Assembly (NCBI GenBank): GCA_049684495.1
Contig: JBAVFZ010000380.1
Location: forward strand, 1-14,265
DNA: 14,265 nt
Direction: 5' to 3'
From: JAFGKK01 sp049684495
Lineage (GTDB): Bacteria; Chloroflexota; Anaerolineae; Anaerolineales; RBG-16-64-43
Shown here in pieces: positions 13,101 to 14,265 of the stretch (the stretch's first letter is position 1; the number at the start of each line of letters is the position of its first letter). The notes under the pieces were generated by a model. That model was not told the origin of the DNA and made no database searches. It was given only the letters and a program-made list of their open reading frames with translations. The translations under genes were made by a program, and so were the position numbers.

Positions 13101-13699
13101 CCGATAATTTGACGCATGGCCGACTGTCCGCCGTTGATCCCATGGTTCCCGTATGCGATCAGGGCGGGATCGGCGGACAGGCCGAATTCCTGGACAAGCT
13201 CCTGATACGCCCCCAGCCGGATCCCGCTGTCGCCTTCCGCATCGTTGGGAAATCCGGCTATATAAGCAATTTGTCGATGACCATGGGATACGAGATGCAA
13301 CAAAGCCTGGCGCACACCGCCTCTATTATCGATGGCGATGGTCGGACCTTTTTCGCCGCGGGTGATGAAAACAACCGGGTGTCCGGCGGCGATCAGTTGC
13401 TGGATAAATTTCGACCGGGTATCCGAGAGCAGGGGATTGACGACAATCAAGCCATCCGTATTCCAGGGACCTATCGGCAGGAAGTCGACATCCGGCGACG
13501 GAACGGGCCAGGCCGGCCGGGCATGGGAGTAGGAATTTTCCATGCCGCACGCCAATAACAGGTTGCACCGCCGGTTCCTGGCCGCCGAACTCACCCCGTG
13601 CAATACCGGACCAATGAAATTCCCCAGGATCGTCCCGTAATAAACCTGACTCCCCGCCAAGACGCCGATCGTAAATTGTTTTTGCGAGTTCCTGTCCAT
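10103..13699 (-). CDS. LacI-type sensor / hybrid histidine kinase / AraC-type regulator
   Basis: A 1198-residue fusion. Domains in order: LacI/GalR-type periplasmic-binding-protein fold (about 8-292, starting FTIGVLAGSQVYYG, with AVLASNDESAMGAM and AVIGIDDSP) lacking the usual DNA-binding headpiece; helical linker (311-450); GAF-like region (450-572); HisKA with phospho-acceptor His598 in STVSHELHTPLN; HATPase with Asn717, DTGLGIP (744-750) and GGLGLGLA (773-780); a degenerate receiver (about 830-945); an intact receiver (955-1075; Asp961, Asp962, Asp1007, Thr1037, Lys1059); and an AraC-type double helix-turn-helix (about 1088-1186, GFASSTYFSRVFRHETG). There is no signal peptide or membrane helix, so it should be cytoplasmic and sense an internal ligand, probably an oligosaccharide. 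I chose ATG 13699 over a TTG 15 codons earlier, which lacks a ribosome binding site. Its position upstream of four hydrolases suggests they are its targets. Confidence 0.92.
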   Translation of the reverse strand: MDRNSQKQFTIGVLAGSQVYYGTILGNFIGPVLHGVSSAARNRRCNLLLACGMENSYSHARPAWPVPSPDVDFLPIGPWNTDGLIVVNPLLSDTRSKFIQQLIAAGHPVVFITRGEKGPTIAIDNRGGVRQALLHLVSHGHRQIAYIAGFPNDAEGDSGIRLGAYQELVQEFGLSADPALIAYGNHGINGGQSAMRQIIGTGVPFTAVLASNDESAMGAMSVLRESHIRIPQDAAVIGIDDSPESITQVPPLTTIHSSAFRMGYQGLELLLDYLEGRRDKLEDIRIPMQLVLRQSCGCPQSAIRQIVSGDPNHPASRNDERVISSYLKKTMTGTVLAGAQRLSLDEVRSRCGNLVEGFIQSLDSKKPAAFRLVLADTIARLEDIGEDISIWHTALSTLESSLGLIREMLSWPADDHLPEKMVREAQTLVTQSNQRQFKYSIIHQKWITDQVGQLNARLLTALDEAQVYEILACHLPQMGIRNVSVAFFEADDGDPVFRSRLRKVSEQGRELRFPSRQFPPRELYPDGFRLAVLPMAGQEEMSGYVAFDADSLDVSANIVWQLVAFLKVARLYREATEGRRLAEEANRLKSRFLSTVSHELHTPLNLIVGLSDVLIQEEAKGESETHRHDLKRIHASAQHLDSLIQDVLDLTRNELGQLKLVCEPLDMAEALNAVLDVGEQLVREKGLIWQVSIDKNLPKVWGDRTRLRQVILNLIHNAVKFTPQGKVALRISAKEGLVTVALSDTGLGIPLEEQSVIFDEFRQSERTIARGYGGLGLGLAICKRLIEMHGGSIGVWSSGEEGAGSTFSFSLPAMENAAGLDTVVPLSIGQTVLLIGERSGDGERLRQYLIQRGYEVDAAWMEADTVWSPHGLKILPGAVVLEKGTALKQGWEILKLLRENPRTREIPVLFYSLDQARDSGSMLEMNYLTKPMNKKDLLQALKHFGLEKKPDRHDQSILIVDDDSSSLEMHARMVAMWSTGFRLLKSRNGKEALGAIREAHPNLVLLDLLMPELDGFGVLEAMQRDRSSRTIPVVVLTGQRLTVEDMTKMNRGVWGILQKNAFSTNETLAFIESALTRSKTLGGETRQVVRKSMAYLHDHFMEHISLKDAAHYVGINKAYLARCFRQEMGITLVTYLNRYRVHQAKTLLQESGRTLTEIALDVGFASSTYFSRVFRHETGISPSRYKSSPNQARSPGLQ

Positions 13700-13758
13700 A
13701 TACCGCTTCCGGGAGGAAAACCAAACAGCCGGGAAACTCCGCAATTCCGCAGGCGGTT

Positions 13759-13767
13759 GTTATACCA
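13759..13767 (-). promoter_or_regulatory. Possible extended -10 promoter for the hybrid regulator gene
   Basis: The minus strand reads TGGTATAAC, an extended -10 (TGn plus a hexamer close to TATAAT), about 60 nt before the chosen ATG. No good -35 lies upstream, which is tolerated by extended -10 promoters. An AGCGCT palindrome (13777-13782) lies where the -35 would be. Confidence 0.3.
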
Positions 13768-13972
13768 CCAAAATAGAGCGCTTGCGGGTCCGGCGCGTTC
13801 CGGGGGACGAATCGATCAAGCGGTTTTCGAAACAAGCAATCGGGGCGGGTATTCCTGGGATCGGCAAATCCGGGGGCGTCTCATGCCGGATACCGGGGAA
13901 AGATTCCATCCGGATCGGACGGATGCGGGATAGCGGAAAGGAGAAGCGCCCCCTGCCCCCGCTCCGCCGCGT

Positions 13973-14265
13973 TCAAAGAGGCAGCTCCACCACTTCCAGC
14001 CAATATTGCGTCAGGCTTCGCATGATTTCCACCAATCCGGAATATGTCACCGGCTTAAGGATTACGCTGTTGGCTCCCATGTCGTGCGTGCGAAAGATAT
14101 CCTCCTCGGATTTTGACGTCGTGAGGATGATGATCGGGATATGCCGCAGGCGCGGATCGGATTTGATCTCTTTCAAAGCTTCGCGCCCGTCCTTCTTGGG
14201 CATATTCAGGTCCAGGATGATCAACCCGGGGTACGACAGCGTCGAAGCCGTCTTGTACTTGCCGC
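13973..14265 (-). CDS. Rcp1-type single-domain response regulator (partial, 5' end missing)
   Basis: The frame is open to the right window edge, giving about 96 C-terminal residues of a stand-alone receiver. The phospho-acceptor Asp is in IILDLNMPKKDG, the conserved Thr in IIILTTSKSEED, and the Lys in VILKPVT. The tail YWLEVVELPL is characteristic of the Rcp1 family, small receivers first known as partners of the cyanobacterial phytochrome kinase Cph1. There is no output domain, so it acts by protein contact or as a phosphate shuttle. It lies 273 nt upstream of the hybrid regulator on the same strand; whether it works with that protein or with a kinase beyond the window cannot be told. Confidence 0.88.
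   Translation of the reverse strand, partial: GKYKTASTLSYPGLIILDLNMPKKDGREALKEIKSDPRLRHIPIIILTTSKSEEDIFRTHDMGANSVILKPVTYSGLVEIMRSLTQYWLEVVELPL

Noticed and set aside
13700..13744. TTG start extending the regulator by 15 residues
   Set aside because: No ribosome binding site precedes it, and the ATG at 13699 begins just before the first strand of the binding domain with a GGAAG at usable distance.

Overview
The window reads as a piece of a moderately GC-rich chromosome, most likely from the Chloroflexota (Anaerolineae-like). The main pointer is the linker style of the secreted enzymes: long T-P-T-R-T repeats, which I know mainly from that phylum. The taxonomic call is inference; no rRNA or other marker gene is present.

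Left flank, plus strand (1-2038): the end of a SHOCT-domain protein, a membrane-anchored alpha/beta hydrolase, and an eight-helix membrane protein with a clean Shine-Dalgarno. The run closes with a rho-independent terminator at 2075-2112.

Centre, minus strand (2367-9762): four secreted, multi-modular plant-polysaccharide hydrolases, each with a Sec signal peptide, its own leader of 220-340 nt and a GC-rich hairpin behind it. In transcription order they are a GH5_1 endoglucanase with C-terminal CBM2 (close to Acidothermus E1), a GH6 exocellulase with N-terminal CBM2 and CBM3, a GH5_8 endo-beta-mannanase, and a GH12 endoglucanase. The last two share an 85-residue C-terminal module at about 89% identity. 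Together they form a free (non-cellulosomal) cellulose and mannan depolymerising set. No dockerin, cohesin, S-layer or sortase signal is visible.

Right part, minus strand (10103-14265): a 1198-residue one-polypeptide sensory regulator and, further upstream, the 3' end of a small Rcp1-type response regulator. The large protein carries a LacI-type sugar-binding domain without its DNA-binding headpiece, a GAF-like region, histidine kinase core, degenerate receiver, intact receiver and AraC-type DNA-binding domain. It has no signal peptide or membrane segment, so it should sense a cytoplasmic ligand. Its place directly upstream of the hydrolases, on the same strand, suggests that it senses an imported oligosaccharide and controls them. 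It is comparable in logic to the membrane-bound hybrid two-component systems of Bacteroidetes, but built differently. That is the most interesting object in the window.

Minor signals worth a look are an exact anti-Shine-Dalgarno match folded into a hairpin in the GH6 leader, G-quadruplex motifs in the linker DNA, and some palindromes in the leaders. The large antisense open frames opposite the hydrolases are by-products of the GC-rich, repetitive coding sequence.
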